This document shows positions 35,155 through 43,531 of a stretch of 64,000 nucleotides of DNA, piece after piece. Below the pieces are notes generated by a model. The model did not search any database, was not told where the DNA came from, and saw only the letters and a program-made list of their open reading frames with translations. Each line of letters begins with the position of its first letter. Positions within the stretch are counted from its first letter, which is position 1. The DNA is from Dyadobacter sp. CECT 9275 (GTDB lineage Bacteria > Bacteroidota > Bacteroidia > Cytophagales > Spirosomataceae). The translations under genes were made by a program, and so were the position numbers. The DNA lies in assembly GCF_907164905.1 (NCBI RefSeq), contig NZ_CAJRAF010000002.1, forward strand, positions 1,240,001 to 1,304,000, read 5' to 3'.

Positions 35155-35550
35155 CTATTCCGGGAATTCCCTGTGATTTTTCACTACGGTCACCTTATCC
35201 TTGAATTCCTGCAACAACCATTTTTCAGTCTGTTCGGCAGCGTACAGTGAGCGATGCTGCCCGCCGGTACATCCGAAAGATACAGACAACGAGTCATAAC
35301 CGCTCTTCAGATAGCTGGTAATGCTCCGCTTCAGAATTGCCTGTATCTCAAGCAGAAAGGCGGGCATATCCGTTTCTGTCAGCAGATAATCGGCAACCGG
35401 GCCGTCTCGTCCCGTTAATGGTTTCAGATGATCCACCTGTCCAGGGTTTTTAATACACCTGCAATCAAAAACGAAACCTCCGCCATGGACTGAGGTTTCG
35501 ACCGGGTATCCTTTCAGAAAAGAAAAGCTTCTGACTTCTACGGCAATCAT
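35155..35550 (-). CDS. Stand-alone RapZ C-terminal domain protein
   Basis: A 131-residue protein equal to the C-terminal domain of RapZ (SFSFLKGYPVET, FDCRCIKNPG, GRDGPVADYLL, FGCTGGQHRSLYAAEQ) with no N-terminal kinase-like domain. In enterobacteria this domain senses glucosamine-6-phosphate and binds RNA; the role of the lone domain is not clear. It converges with the HD hydrolase gene with a single base between the two stops, so there is no room for a terminator. Confidence 0.85.
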   Translation of the reverse strand: MIAVEVRSFSFLKGYPVETSVHGGGFVFDCRCIKNPGQVDHLKPLTGRDGPVADYLLTETDMPAFLLEIQAILKRSITSYLKSGYDSLSVSFGCTGGQHRSLYAAEQTEKWLLQEFKDKVTVVKNHREFPE

Positions 35551-35590
35551 ATTTTAGATAATGGTGATGTGTTTTCGGATTGGAAGAGAA

Positions 35591-36136
35591 TTATAATTTA
35601 ACCGGGTCGTCGTCTCCAACCTGCACCGATCCCCGCTTAATATCAATGGAGGAAATATCAAAACTCCTTTTGTCACCATCCGCCTCGGACTCAACATCAA
35701 AGGTGATCTCCACCTGGATTTTATTATCGTTATCGTCCACAAGTACACCCATCAATTCCTGGGTAGTGGATGCCGAAACCCGCTCACCCGAAGGCATATT
35801 GGCCCGTAAAGTCCAGGCCAGGTTACCCTTTAGCTCCCCCAGCGCCGACTCATAATCATTAAATCCGACAGTTCCGCTTTGCGACGGATCCAGAAAAGTG
35901 AGCAGTCCGCCGGGTTCAAGTTCAAGCGTCAGTTCATGGTCGGGATCCAGATAGGTAATTCCTTCAAAAGGGCTTCTTGCCCGCTCGCGGCCTTTATCCT
36001 CATTCATGATGACACATATTCTTTTGGCAAGCTCTTCCGCAAAATCTTTTTCATCCCCTTTACCGCAGCCCGCCAGGGCGGTTACGCAAACGAATGCCAG
36101 AACAAGATATTTCCCTGTATTTGATTTGAACTTCAT
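35591..36136 (-). CDS. Lipoprotein at the end of the signalling island
   Basis: A 181-residue protein with a lipoprotein signal (VTALAGC, Cys24). The mature part begins GKGDEKDFAEELAKRICVIMN and contains several beta strands (LTLELEPGGLLTFLDPSQS, NKIQVEITFDV, SFDISSIDI). No known domain. It is the last gene of the minus-strand island before the RapZ-domain gene and lies 52 bases after the 154-residue protein, so it is probably co-transcribed. Confidence 0.6.
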   Translation of the reverse strand: MKFKSNTGKYLVLAFVCVTALAGCGKGDEKDFAEELAKRICVIMNEDKGRERARSPFEGITYLDPDHELTLELEPGGLLTFLDPSQSGTVGFNDYESALGELKGNLAWTLRANMPSGERVSASTTQELMGVLVDDNDNKIQVEITFDVESEADGDKRSFDISSIDIKRGSVQVGDDDPVKL

Positions 36137-36188
36137 AACAACTGAGCAGTTAGATTACATTTAAAAATTGATTATTAAATACTTCACT

Positions 36189-36653
36189 CTATTTGTATTT
36201 TTGATAGTAGTCGTAAAGCGGATTTCGATCGGTCATTTCGTCAAAACCGATTGATGCTGTGCCGTAAACTTCTTGTGCCTGCGCGCAGGTGTTTTTTCCA
36301 TAAACCGAAAAACCGTAGATCGTTCCATCTTTGTATACATGCAGCGTCAGCGACTGGCCCAGTTCACATTCCTTACATGGAAACTTACCCTCGCAACTGG
36401 CTGTCCACAAGGATTCCATGTCCAATACATAATACCCCTTTTTCGTATATTTCCAGCTGTTGATCTTAAATCGGGGATCCTTGCCGGTTACGGGATTTGA
36501 TTGTTTCATTAATCGCACCGTAAAGTTGTAGGCAAAGGCGTTGGCAACTTCCGCATCTCCGGACTGCTCCTTTTTTATCTTCCCGAATAACAGATAACCC
36601 ATCCCGCCCGCGATACCGATAAAAAACAGGAGAACCAGTGTGTTTTTCTTCAT
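36189..36653 (-). CDS. Membrane-anchored protein paralogous to the GYF protein's outer domain
   Basis: A 154-residue protein with one N-terminal membrane helix (LVLLFFIGIAGGMGYLLFG) and an outer domain. That domain is related to the C-terminal domain of the GYF protein at 38577-39167: both show EVA-x-AFA, NP-x-TGK, a conserved W-x(2-4)-K/D-x-Y block, a Cys pair in the middle and a late GTNDC/GKNTC motif. I infer that both sense or bind the same periplasmic or surface partner. It follows the kinase gene after 215 bases. Confidence 0.6.
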   Translation of the reverse strand: MKKNTLVLLFFIGIAGGMGYLLFGKIKKEQSGDAEVANAFAYNFTVRLMKQSNPVTGKDPRFKINSWKYTKKGYYVLDMESLWTASCEGKFPCKECELGQSLTLHVYKDGTIYGFSVYGKNTCAQAQEVYGTASIGFDEMTDRNPLYDYYQKYK

Positions 36654-36868
36654 TTCCTTTTGTTTATTAAATGAAAATTATCCCATGGACAATAAAATCT
36701 AAGATGGCGTAATCTTTTATTTTGGTATTGATCATTGACATATTTCAAATCTTTACACCTGTTTATGAACCTGCCGGGACCGATTCATTATTCGCATTGA
36801 TGCCTCCCGCTTTGATGAATAGGATCAGAAACAAAAAGGTAATCCGCTGCTCAAAACTTTTTTCGCAA

Positions 36869-38272
36869 TTAACTGGAAGAAACCATCAGAGCCAGTATCA
36901 GCACCACGATATTGATAAAAAAGAAAGCAATCAGCAGGCCGATCATCCCCGAAGCAGGCTCATACTCTCCTCCTTCATACACTACGTATTTTTCAATCAG
37001 TTTTTTCTGGCTGGCTTCCACAACGAAATAAGTAACCACAGCAGACACCGCCTGGATGAGGAAAAACATTTGGAACAGTTCATCATCGCTCAGTTTATGA
37101 TAAGGTATGAGCATATAAGCCATCATGCCAACAAAAGCAGCTCCCAGAAAATACTGCACCGCATTATTGCCATTATCCAGCCGCTTTGCATTTCTGGACA
37201 GCATATACCCCACCGCTAAACCTCCTCCGATGAAAGCCGCAATGGTGATAGCCACCTGCGAATATACCCTGTAAACAGCCCGTGGAGGAGGAGGGGTGAT
37301 TCTTGGTGGTGGAGGTAAGGTCTCACCCGTCTCAATTTTTTGCTCTCCTTTTGGCGGTTCGGGCCGGGGCGTTTTAGACTCGTCCACAACAATTTCCGTA
37401 GGGCCCGTCTTAAATCCTGTTACGCCTTCCTTTGCAGTTACCGCAAGCTGAAGTGCTTCCAGGAATTCGGTGCAGCTGGCATAGCGTTCTTCCCTTTTTT
37501 TGGCCGTTGCTTTAAGCAGTACCTCATATACCGGCCTGGGATAGCCAGGTACTTCTCCAAGTGGTTTGAAGAGTACGTCGTCCATTAGCTGCTCATGAAT
37601 GTACGGTTCCTCCCCAGTGGTGAGGATGTAAAACATCAGCCCAAGGGCATAGATATCCGTCAGATGATTCACTGTTGTAGGGCGCAGGTGGTGCTCCGGG
37701 CTCTTGTAGTATTGCGTACCCGAGGTAGTAAGGCTTCCCATGGAACTGATCTTGATATGTTCCATTTCCGTTTCCTCCAGTATCTTGGCTATTCCAAAAT
37801 CCAGCACTTTTATATTTCCTGTGGATGTCAGAAAGATATTGGAGGGCTTTACATCCCTATGGACCAACCCTTTGCCATGTGCGTGTTCAAAAGCCGGTAA
37901 TATCTGACCATACCATTTCATCACGATGTCGAGCGGTAGCGCGGCTGAACCCTCCTTACTTTCCTTTTCCAAAACATAAGCTTCCAGATCCTGCCCGTCC
38001 AGATATTCCATAATAATAGCCACCGTCTGCTCATCCTGGTAAAAATCCATTGCCCTGACGATATGGTCATTACGAAGCGAAGCCATGATCATGGCTTCCT
38101 TCTGGAAGTGCTTGCGCAGGGTAACATTTTCTGCATTGCTCTTGTGCAGTATCTTGATCGCAACTTCTGCACCCAGATCATTTTGGGCATAATAAAGTGC
38201 CCCCTGTGCTCCCTTGGCCGAAATCTCACTCAGGATCGTATAGTCCTTAATCTTTGAATTTATGAATGACAT
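36869..38272 (-). CDS. Membrane Ser/Thr protein kinase (PknB/Hanks type)
   Basis: The start is placed at ATG 38272, matching the kinase fold, giving 467 residues; the longer frame to 38377 runs through the kinase relic. Kinase motifs: EISAKGAQGALYYA (glycine-loop-like), VAIKIL with the Lys, HRDVKPSN with Asp140, and KVLDFGIAK. A Pro-rich linker (PPPPRITPPPPRA) follows, then four membrane helices from about residue 340 to the end. It should phosphorylate island proteins such as the FHA-linked components, opposed by the PP2C enzyme. Confidence 0.9.
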   Translation of the reverse strand: MSFINSKIKDYTILSEISAKGAQGALYYAQNDLGAEVAIKILHKSNAENVTLRKHFQKEAMIMASLRNDHIVRAMDFYQDEQTVAIIMEYLDGQDLEAYVLEKESKEGSAALPLDIVMKWYGQILPAFEHAHGKGLVHRDVKPSNIFLTSTGNIKVLDFGIAKILEETEMEHIKISSMGSLTTSGTQYYKSPEHHLRPTTVNHLTDIYALGLMFYILTTGEEPYIHEQLMDDVLFKPLGEVPGYPRPVYEVLLKATAKKREERYASCTEFLEALQLAVTAKEGVTGFKTGPTEIVVDESKTPRPEPPKGEQKIETGETLPPPPRITPPPPRAVYRVYSQVAITIAAFIGGGLAVGYMLSRNAKRLDNGNNAVQYFLGAAFVGMMAYMLIPYHKLSDDELFQMFFLIQAVSAVVTYFVVEASQKKLIEKYVVYEGGEYEPASGMIGLLIAFFFINIVVLILALMVSSS

Positions 38273-38289
38273 GATAGAAAAGGATTTCG

Positions 38290-38544
38290 TACACGAATTG
38301 TTTGAATTGTTGTATTGAGCGCGGACTTTCCTAGCCAAATCCTGATGACGGCTACAAGCAGCTTGGCCTGCGTACAAAAATGGGTACGGAGCGCTGCCCG
38401 GACCAGGTCTGCGTCATCTGTGAGTACTTTAATCGCGACTTCGGCCCCCGGTTCATACTTAGCATAAAAAAGAATACTGTTCTGCCCCGCTGAGATTTCA
38501 CGCAAAAGCGTGTAGGCCTTTATTTTGGTGTTAATCAGTTTCAT
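38290..38544 (-). pseudogene. Truncated, frameshifted Ser/Thr kinase N-lobe relic
   Basis: From ATG 38544 about 65 codons match the start of the neighbouring kinase: MKLINTKIKAYTLLREIS against MSFINSKIKDYTILSEIS, and GAEVAIKVL against GAEVAIKIL. Near 38340 the frame fails; the expected kinase sequence goes on in another frame as SRHQDLARKV, then stops. The intact kinase begins within 20 bases. It is a leftover of a tandem kinase duplication, with the catalytic part lost. A short N-lobe protein could still be made. Confidence 0.75.
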
Positions 38545-38576
38545 AAGTTGGGAGGTGAGCTTATTCGGTTGTCGGT

Positions 38577-39167
38577 TTACCGATTGAGTGCCGACCGAAT
38601 ATTTGAATCGGTTCTTGCATCATTTTCCATGCAATCATTGGTACCCAATACTTTGTAGTCTGCATTGGATCCGTCTTCATCTACTTCGAGCAGCACCCTT
38701 ACTTCATGCTTGCATTCGTAACCTCCATAGGGCTGTCCATACCAATAGGACGTTACGTCAATGGAATATCTTTTGTCATCACATTCCCAGTCCTTCATAT
38801 AATAGGTGGCATTTTTCCCGGTACTCGGATTGCAGACCTTCATCATATTGGTTGCAAACTTACTGGCAAACGCTTCTGCAACTTCCTGAGAACCTTCCTT
38901 TTTGGTGCCTACTATATAGACGGCTACCACGAAGATGAATGCCACCACTCCACCAACATACCAGTAGTATCTTGAGTTATCTTTTACTGGGGCCAGGTGC
39001 CTGTTGGTCCGATTCCACATTTCGGGGGCATCTTTCAACTTTTTCCAGGGGCCCAGTTCTTCATACCATACCAGGGTATCCGGCGGGAGGTTAAAAATGT
39101 TGATTTCTTCGATCGTGTAAGGGCCCATCTGCGAGCTGCCTTTCAGAAAATAGTACTTCTTTTCCAT
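38577..39167 (-). CDS. GYF-domain membrane protein
   Basis: A 196-residue protein. Residues 1-52 form a GYF_2-type domain (KKYYFLKGSSQMGPYTIEEI, TLVWYEELGPWKKL), which binds Pro-rich peptides. One membrane helix follows (about 71-88, VGGVVAFIFVVAVYIVG). The outer C-terminal domain is related to that of the 154-residue protein at 36189-36653. The GYF domain faces the cytoplasm, where the kinase and PP2C proteins both have Pro-rich segments it could bind. Confidence 0.75.
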   Translation of the reverse strand: MEKKYYFLKGSSQMGPYTIEEINIFNLPPDTLVWYEELGPWKKLKDAPEMWNRTNRHLAPVKDNSRYYWYVGGVVAFIFVVAVYIVGTKKEGSQEVAEAFASKFATNMMKVCNPSTGKNATYYMKDWECDDKRYSIDVTSYWYGQPYGGYECKHEVRVLLEVDEDGSNADYKVLGTNDCMENDARTDSNIRSALNR

Positions 39168-39182
39168 AATGGTGAGTATACA

Positions 39183-39974
39183 TTAATATTGGGTTATAAT
39201 CAGGTCTTTGGCAAAATGTCCGTAAGCCATGGGATGCTGAGGCGAACCGTAGCGTTGTCTGGCCGTCTTCGAAACATTGTAATGTAAATACTCAAACAGC
39301 TCCTGGATGGTGACTTTCCGGTCCTTATTGGTATCCGAATATCCTCGTAAGCCTCTCAGCAGGAAGTAGCTAAAAAGCCCTTGCTCAATTTCCGACGATT
39401 CCAGAGAGGTTTCGTCCGGTCTGGAAGACATCAGTATCAATACATCGCTTCCTTTGACGTCCTTTGCCGTTACGGGTGGCGGGACTTTCAAAGCCCTTTT
39501 CTGGGTAATTGAACCTGAAAAACAAGCATCAGCCATACAAATTTTTGTTCTGGCCCGGCACCGTTTGAATATCTCCTTCACCTCCCGGTGTAATAGCAGG
39601 CTACCTTCGCTTCCATCATAATCGTATGGAATAAATGCACCTGGGTCACCATGTCCCGAAAAGTAAAAAATCACTTTGTCCTCAGGTTTTGCAAACTGGA
39701 AAATGTACTTCATAGCAGCAACAATTTCTGCCTTCCCTGCTTTCCTGTTCACCATATAGCGGATCTGATTGGATGGTATATTCCCCCCCGCATTGCTCCT
39801 CAAAAAAGTATAAAATTTTTGTGCATCCGATACTGTATATCTTAAATCCCCATCGGTTGGCGGATAATATTTGTAATCCGCCACTGCAGCCACGATAGCA
39901 TAAGTGGTCCCGAACCCACGGGAAATGCACAGGCACATCAACACGAGCGTGAGGTAACAAAAGTGGTATTTCAT
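39183..39974 (-). CDS. Exported caspase-like peptidase (family C14)
   Basis: A 263-residue protein with an apparent signal peptide (residues 1-24). The caspase fold is clear: YAIVAAVADYKYYP, SDAQKFYTFLR, then the catalytic His108 in VIFYFSGHGDPG and Cys151 in MADACFSGS. The C-terminal part has SRPDETSLESSEIEQGLFSYFLLRGL and an EF-like loop (SDTNKDRKVTIQELFEYL) with a likely calcium site. It sits one base after the PP2C gene, within the signalling operon. It may cut a surface or periplasmic target as the system's effector. Confidence 0.88.
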   Translation of the reverse strand: MKYHFCYLTLVLMCLCISRGFGTTYAIVAAVADYKYYPPTDGDLRYTVSDAQKFYTFLRSNAGGNIPSNQIRYMVNRKAGKAEIVAAMKYIFQFAKPEDKVIFYFSGHGDPGAFIPYDYDGSEGSLLLHREVKEIFKRCRARTKICMADACFSGSITQKRALKVPPPVTAKDVKGSDVLILMSSRPDETSLESSEIEQGLFSYFLLRGLRGYSDTNKDRKVTIQELFEYLHYNVSKTARQRYGSPQHPMAYGHFAKDLIITQY

Positions 39975-39975
39975 T

Positions 39976-41316
39976 TCAGCTTTGCGGGTTAGCGTTGGAG
40001 TTGTTGTTGTTTTCGGGCGCCGAATTTTCTTCTATACTATCTTCCTTTTTATCTTCCTTCTTACTCTCTTTCTGGCTTTCCTTTTTCTTTTCGGATGACT
40101 TCTTATTGCTTTTACTATCATCCTTACCCACATTCTCCTTTTTTGCCTTATCGTCTTCTTTTTTCTTATCCTCCTTTTTTGCCTTCCCCTCGTCACTTTT
40201 TTCCGGTTGTGCCGGCTTCGGCTGAAATTCTATTTCAAACCCTGAGTCAACCGGTTTCTCTCTTTTTTCTATTTTTTTATAAAGGTAAAATCCTCCCCCA
40301 ACCACAACCGAACATAATACAGCAATTACCGCCAACACAATCGTCCGATTGACCGACTGGATAATCGTATTTGCCACGGCGAGCGGTTCAGGCGGAAGAG
40401 GAGGCTGCACCGGCGGCGGGCCGACCCTCCTTTTACGCTCCCCATCCTTCCCCTCACCCTCAGAATGCTTGTTTTCGGACACTTCCTCGTCCGGATTGGC
40501 ATCTTCCGCAAGAATTACGTCTCCGTCGTCCTTTAAAGTCAGTACAGAGGAAGTCCAGGCTCTGGCGCTTCCCGTGGCCGACTCCACTCTGACCAGATAT
40601 GCGGAGTAATTATCCATTGATTTAACCAGACAGTTCTTTTCAATCTGTCCTAACTTGTCGGTGTCAGACCCATCCGAAGCCAGAATATTCACGAGTTCGT
40701 CTTCTTCAATCCCCTCCAGGATACCATCAGTACACAGGAAAAAGTAGTCTCCGGCCTGTATATCGGTTATCTGATTTACATCGGCCTGTGTGGGGCGATT
40801 CTTGCGGCCTTGCACAGCACGATCAATGACATTTCGCTGCGGATGATGCAGTGCTTCTTCGGGTGTAAGATCCCCGGAAAGTACCAGCTTGTTGACCCAC
40901 TTATGATCATTGGTAACAAAACGGATGGTTCTGTCCCGGATATGATATACCCTGCTGTCCCCAACGTGCGCAATGGTAGCACCGTTTTCGTGCAAATGTA
41001 AAAGGGTAAGTGTAGTACCCATGCCTTTTGCACCAGGGTTTTGGGAAATAAAATGATCTATCTGTTCTTCAGCGTAACAAAGGGCGTCGGCAATGAGAGT
41101 GGGGTTGGAAACCCCATCAATTTTGTATCGAAATGCATCACAGACAATACGGCTTGCTTCCTCTCCTTTCGCATTTCCGCCAATCCCGTCACAAACTACG
41201 AATAACCTGTCTCCGGTTTGTGCACTCCCCTTTTCCGGGAAAATATTATCTTCATTATTATCCCTGCGGCCGATCTCATGGAGGGCCAGGGGCTCGTATA
41301 TTTCTATTTTCATCAT
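39976..41316 (-). CDS. PP2C-type protein phosphatase with C-terminal membrane helix
   Basis: A 446-residue protein. The PP2C domain (about 1-250) has its metal residues: RRDNNEDN, FVVCDGIGGNAKGEEAS, GTTLTLLH, AHVGDSRVYHIR, FLCTDGILEG and MDNYSAYLV. A Pro-rich stretch (PPPVQPPLPPEP) lies before one membrane helix near 325-345. The tail is an extreme Lys/Glu/Asp run that should face outward. It should reverse the membrane kinase. It lies in the same operon, and the Pro-rich part is a possible target of the GYF domain. Confidence 0.92.
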   Translation of the reverse strand: MMKIEIYEPLALHEIGRRDNNEDNIFPEKGSAQTGDRLFVVCDGIGGNAKGEEASRIVCDAFRYKIDGVSNPTLIADALCYAEEQIDHFISQNPGAKGMGTTLTLLHLHENGATIAHVGDSRVYHIRDRTIRFVTNDHKWVNKLVLSGDLTPEEALHHPQRNVIDRAVQGRKNRPTQADVNQITDIQAGDYFFLCTDGILEGIEEDELVNILASDGSDTDKLGQIEKNCLVKSMDNYSAYLVRVESATGSARAWTSSVLTLKDDGDVILAEDANPDEEVSENKHSEGEGKDGERKRRVGPPPVQPPLPPEPLAVANTIIQSVNRTIVLAVIAVLCSVVVGGGFYLYKKIEKREKPVDSGFEIEFQPKPAQPEKSDEGKAKKEDKKKEDDKAKKENVGKDDSKSNKKSSEKKKESQKESKKEDKKEDSIEENSAPENNNNSNANPQS

Positions 41317-41372
41317 GGTTAAACCTGTTCAGGAAGCATACTTTGTTGTCAGCTGACGGCCTGCGGGGCAAA

Positions 41373-42008
41373 TCAGTGGGTTATCACTACGGTTTTCATA
41401 TAGCCCTCTCGCTTCACTTTCCTCGAAGCCTCGGATGAACTTTGGGTAGATTCCTTAGTTTTTAGTACAATTTTGGTTCTTCCCAACTGTACGGTATCTC
41501 CATCCAAAAGGATGATTTTGTCATATTCGGAGAGCCGCCGGAGCGCATTAATGAAAGTTCCATTGGTGCTGCCGATATCGGAAATAATGTAAATCAGCTT
41601 ACCATCAGCCTTTTCTTTGACCTCTATGACGGAATGGTTCCTGCTCATAAAGGTATCATTGGTTTTGATCATCACTTCGCAGGGTTTATCTGGCGAATAG
41701 CGCCCTATCCTGTTTTTCCCAATTTTAAGAGGAAAGGTCTGTTCAGGAGTGAACTCGTCGTGGACAACTATCCAGCCCATTTCGGAAACCTCAGGGATGG
41801 CAGACCGGTCTGGCTCGTCCTTATGCTGGGCGGGTTTTGCTATTTTTTCAGCAGGTACCTTTATGGTGGTAATCTGCTTGCACTTCGGGCATTTTATTTC
41901 AAGGTCATTTCCGGGGCGCAGGCTGGGGTGCTTGGAATCCAAAACCAGATTCTGTTTACAGTGCGCGCAACGGCCTATTGTAACAAACATAATTCCAGAG
42001 AAGGTCAA
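41373..42008 (-). CDS. Zinc-ribbon and FHA-domain protein
   Basis: A 211-residue soluble protein; start at ATG 42008 or 41990. Residues about 10-48 form a zinc ribbon (GRCAHCKQN, IKCPKCKQITTI). An FHA domain (about 85-190) follows with GKNRIGRYS, MSRNHSVIEV and DIGSTNGTFIN, all intact for phosphothreonine binding. It should read phosphorylation made by the membrane kinase. It starts right at the end of the acidic calcium-loop gene (stops and starts touch). Confidence 0.88.
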   Translation of the reverse strand: MTFSGIMFVTIGRCAHCKQNLVLDSKHPSLRPGNDLEIKCPKCKQITTIKVPAEKIAKPAQHKDEPDRSAIPEVSEMGWIVVHDEFTPEQTFPLKIGKNRIGRYSPDKPCEVMIKTNDTFMSRNHSVIEVKEKADGKLIYIISDIGSTNGTFINALRRLSEYDKIILLDGDTVQLGRTKIVLKTKESTQSSSEASRKVKREGYMKTVVITH

Positions 42009-42755
42009 TTAAAGAATACTATTCAGGTCCAGGGTCTCATCGGAGTCGTAATCCTCGTAGGTGTCGTCGTTTTCATAAGCGTCTTCTGTATCATCCTGAG
42101 TCGGCTCATCCTGGTATTCAGCTTCATCTGACAGCTCTTCCTCAGCTGTATACTCATCATCCACGTACAAGGCATCAATGACGCCGTCGTGGTCTATATC
42201 CATTTCCACCACATCGAAGGAGCCATCTTCATCCGTATCCACAAAGAATAAGTCCGGATAATTCTCATCAGTGTCCACCGCCTCAATTATTTCGTCGGTA
42301 CCAGAATCCCTGCCGTCTGTAACGTCTCCCTGGGCTTCACCTCCGACTTCTATAGCATCCACAGTTTCATTGTGTTCCTGCGAACCTATCCCGCCAGTCT
42401 GATCTATGATTGCGTTACCGTTCTGATCAGAGTCTGGCTCTCCCTGGGGTACCGTTTCATTTGGTGTATGAGCGATTGGGGTCGCAGGGGTCGTAACAGT
42501 ATTGGTGTTTGCCTCAGGAGCATTTTCCGGTTCGTTGGGATCCTGATCCGGGACAGCGTCGGCCTCCGGATTTCCTGCAAGGGCCTCGATAATATCATCA
42601 CTGAATTTGATACCAGCCGCAACCGCCGCCCCCGTTGCCGCCCCTGCGGCAGGAGCCCCTATTCCTGCCAGGTTGTTTTTCGGCCTGTCCGTATTTTTCT
42701 CCGGGGCTCTATGTCCTTTGTTGGTCAATTCGGGATCATTCGTACTTTCAGCCAT
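42009..42755 (-). CDS. Acidic calcium-loop protein with Gly/Ala-rich segment, paralogue 1
   Basis: A 248-residue, very acidic protein. Near residue 32 is a Gly/Ala-rich hydrophobic stretch (GAPAAGAATGAAVAAG) followed by FSDDIIEAL, nearly shared with the next paralogue. About residues 175-210 carry EF-hand-like or dockerin-like loops (DTDEDGSFDVVEMDIDHDGVIDALYVDDE). The rest is Asp/Glu/Thr-rich and probably disordered. No Sec signal. The Gly/Ala stretch may insert in a membrane. Role unknown; the loops suggest calcium binding. Confidence 0.65.
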   Translation of the reverse strand: MAESTNDPELTNKGHRAPEKNTDRPKNNLAGIGAPAAGAATGAAVAAGIKFSDDIIEALAGNPEADAVPDQDPNEPENAPEANTNTVTTPATPIAHTPNETVPQGEPDSDQNGNAIIDQTGGIGSQEHNETVDAIEVGGEAQGDVTDGRDSGTDEIIEAVDTDENYPDLFFVDTDEDGSFDVVEMDIDHDGVIDALYVDDEYTAEEELSDEAEYQDEPTQDDTEDAYENDDTYEDYDSDETLDLNSIL

Positions 42756-42879
42756 GATTGGTATTTTAGGAAATGATTTAAGCCAAGGAGGGCATTCATA
42801 AATTACAACTATTACTATACTTCGCCCGGAGCCGGATGGGTAACCTTCTGTAGGTAATTTTTTGTTTTATAATATCTGC

Positions 42880-43503
42880 TCAAGCCCATTCAGAAATATC
42901 CATATCATTGTTCATATCTATGGCAATGTCATCCTCGCCTTCACCAATAACAACATCTGAACCTTGGTCCATATCCTCTTCATCTCCGTAACTGACAATT
43001 TCTTGTTCCTGCGCATTTTCGTCAATACCGAGGTCATACCACTGGTCTCCATTGATATCCACAAAATGGGAGTCGGCCACAAAATCGCCGTTCGTGTCTA
43101 CCCCGGCATATTCAAAAACGCCATCCTGATCGATATCAAGCAGCACAGTATCCATCTGGCCGTCGTTATTGATGTCATACTCTACAGCATCTATTATGTC
43201 GTCCCCATTCATATCAAATGCCAAACCGTTTATCACTTCCTCTTCGGGCACTGCTGAGTCTCCTGCAATTGCACCATTTGAAACTTTACTGGCTATTGCT
43301 TCACTATAGTCTGAGTCCTGTTCCACAGGCTCGGCAGGAAGTTCACCTGTAAGCTCAAATGACTCGTCTTCGGACGATACGTCCAAGCCATCAATGATAT
43401 CATCGCCATACTGCACACCCATTGCCGCAGCAAAACCTCCCGCAGCACCAGCTGCTGCTGCCTGAATCTTTTGTTTATTTTCCTTACTCAGTTCCTTTTT
43501 CAT
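42880..43503 (-). CDS. Acidic calcium-loop protein with Gly/Ala-rich segment, paralogue 2
   Basis: A 207-residue acidic protein with the same plan as its neighbour: basic start (MKKELSKENKQKIQ), Gly/Ala-rich stretch (AAAAGAAGGFAAAMG), then YGDDIIDGL. It has about five tandem D-x-(N/D)-x-D-G loops between residues 95 and 160 (DMNGDDIID, DINNDGQMD, DIDQDGVFE, DTNGDFVAD, DINGDQWYD). These look like calcium loops. It is spaced 28 bases from the FHA gene transcribed before it. Confidence 0.65.
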   Translation of the reverse strand: MKKELSKENKQKIQAAAAGAAGGFAAAMGVQYGDDIIDGLDVSSEDESFELTGELPAEPVEQDSDYSEAIASKVSNGAIAGDSAVPEEEVINGLAFDMNGDDIIDAVEYDINNDGQMDTVLLDIDQDGVFEYAGVDTNGDFVADSHFVDINGDQWYDLGIDENAQEQEIVSYGDEEDMDQGSDVVIGEGEDDIAIDMNNDMDISEWA

Positions 43504-43531
43504 AACGTTTTACACTTTTTAATGGATTCCA

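Noticed and set aside
38272..38377. 36-codon N-terminal extension of the kinase
   Set aside because: It reads through the relic kinase in a shifted frame; the conserved kinase start begins at ATG 38272.
41634..42131. 165-codon plus-strand frame with hydrophobic end
   Set aside because: Antisense to the FHA and calcium-loop genes, whose motifs are intact.
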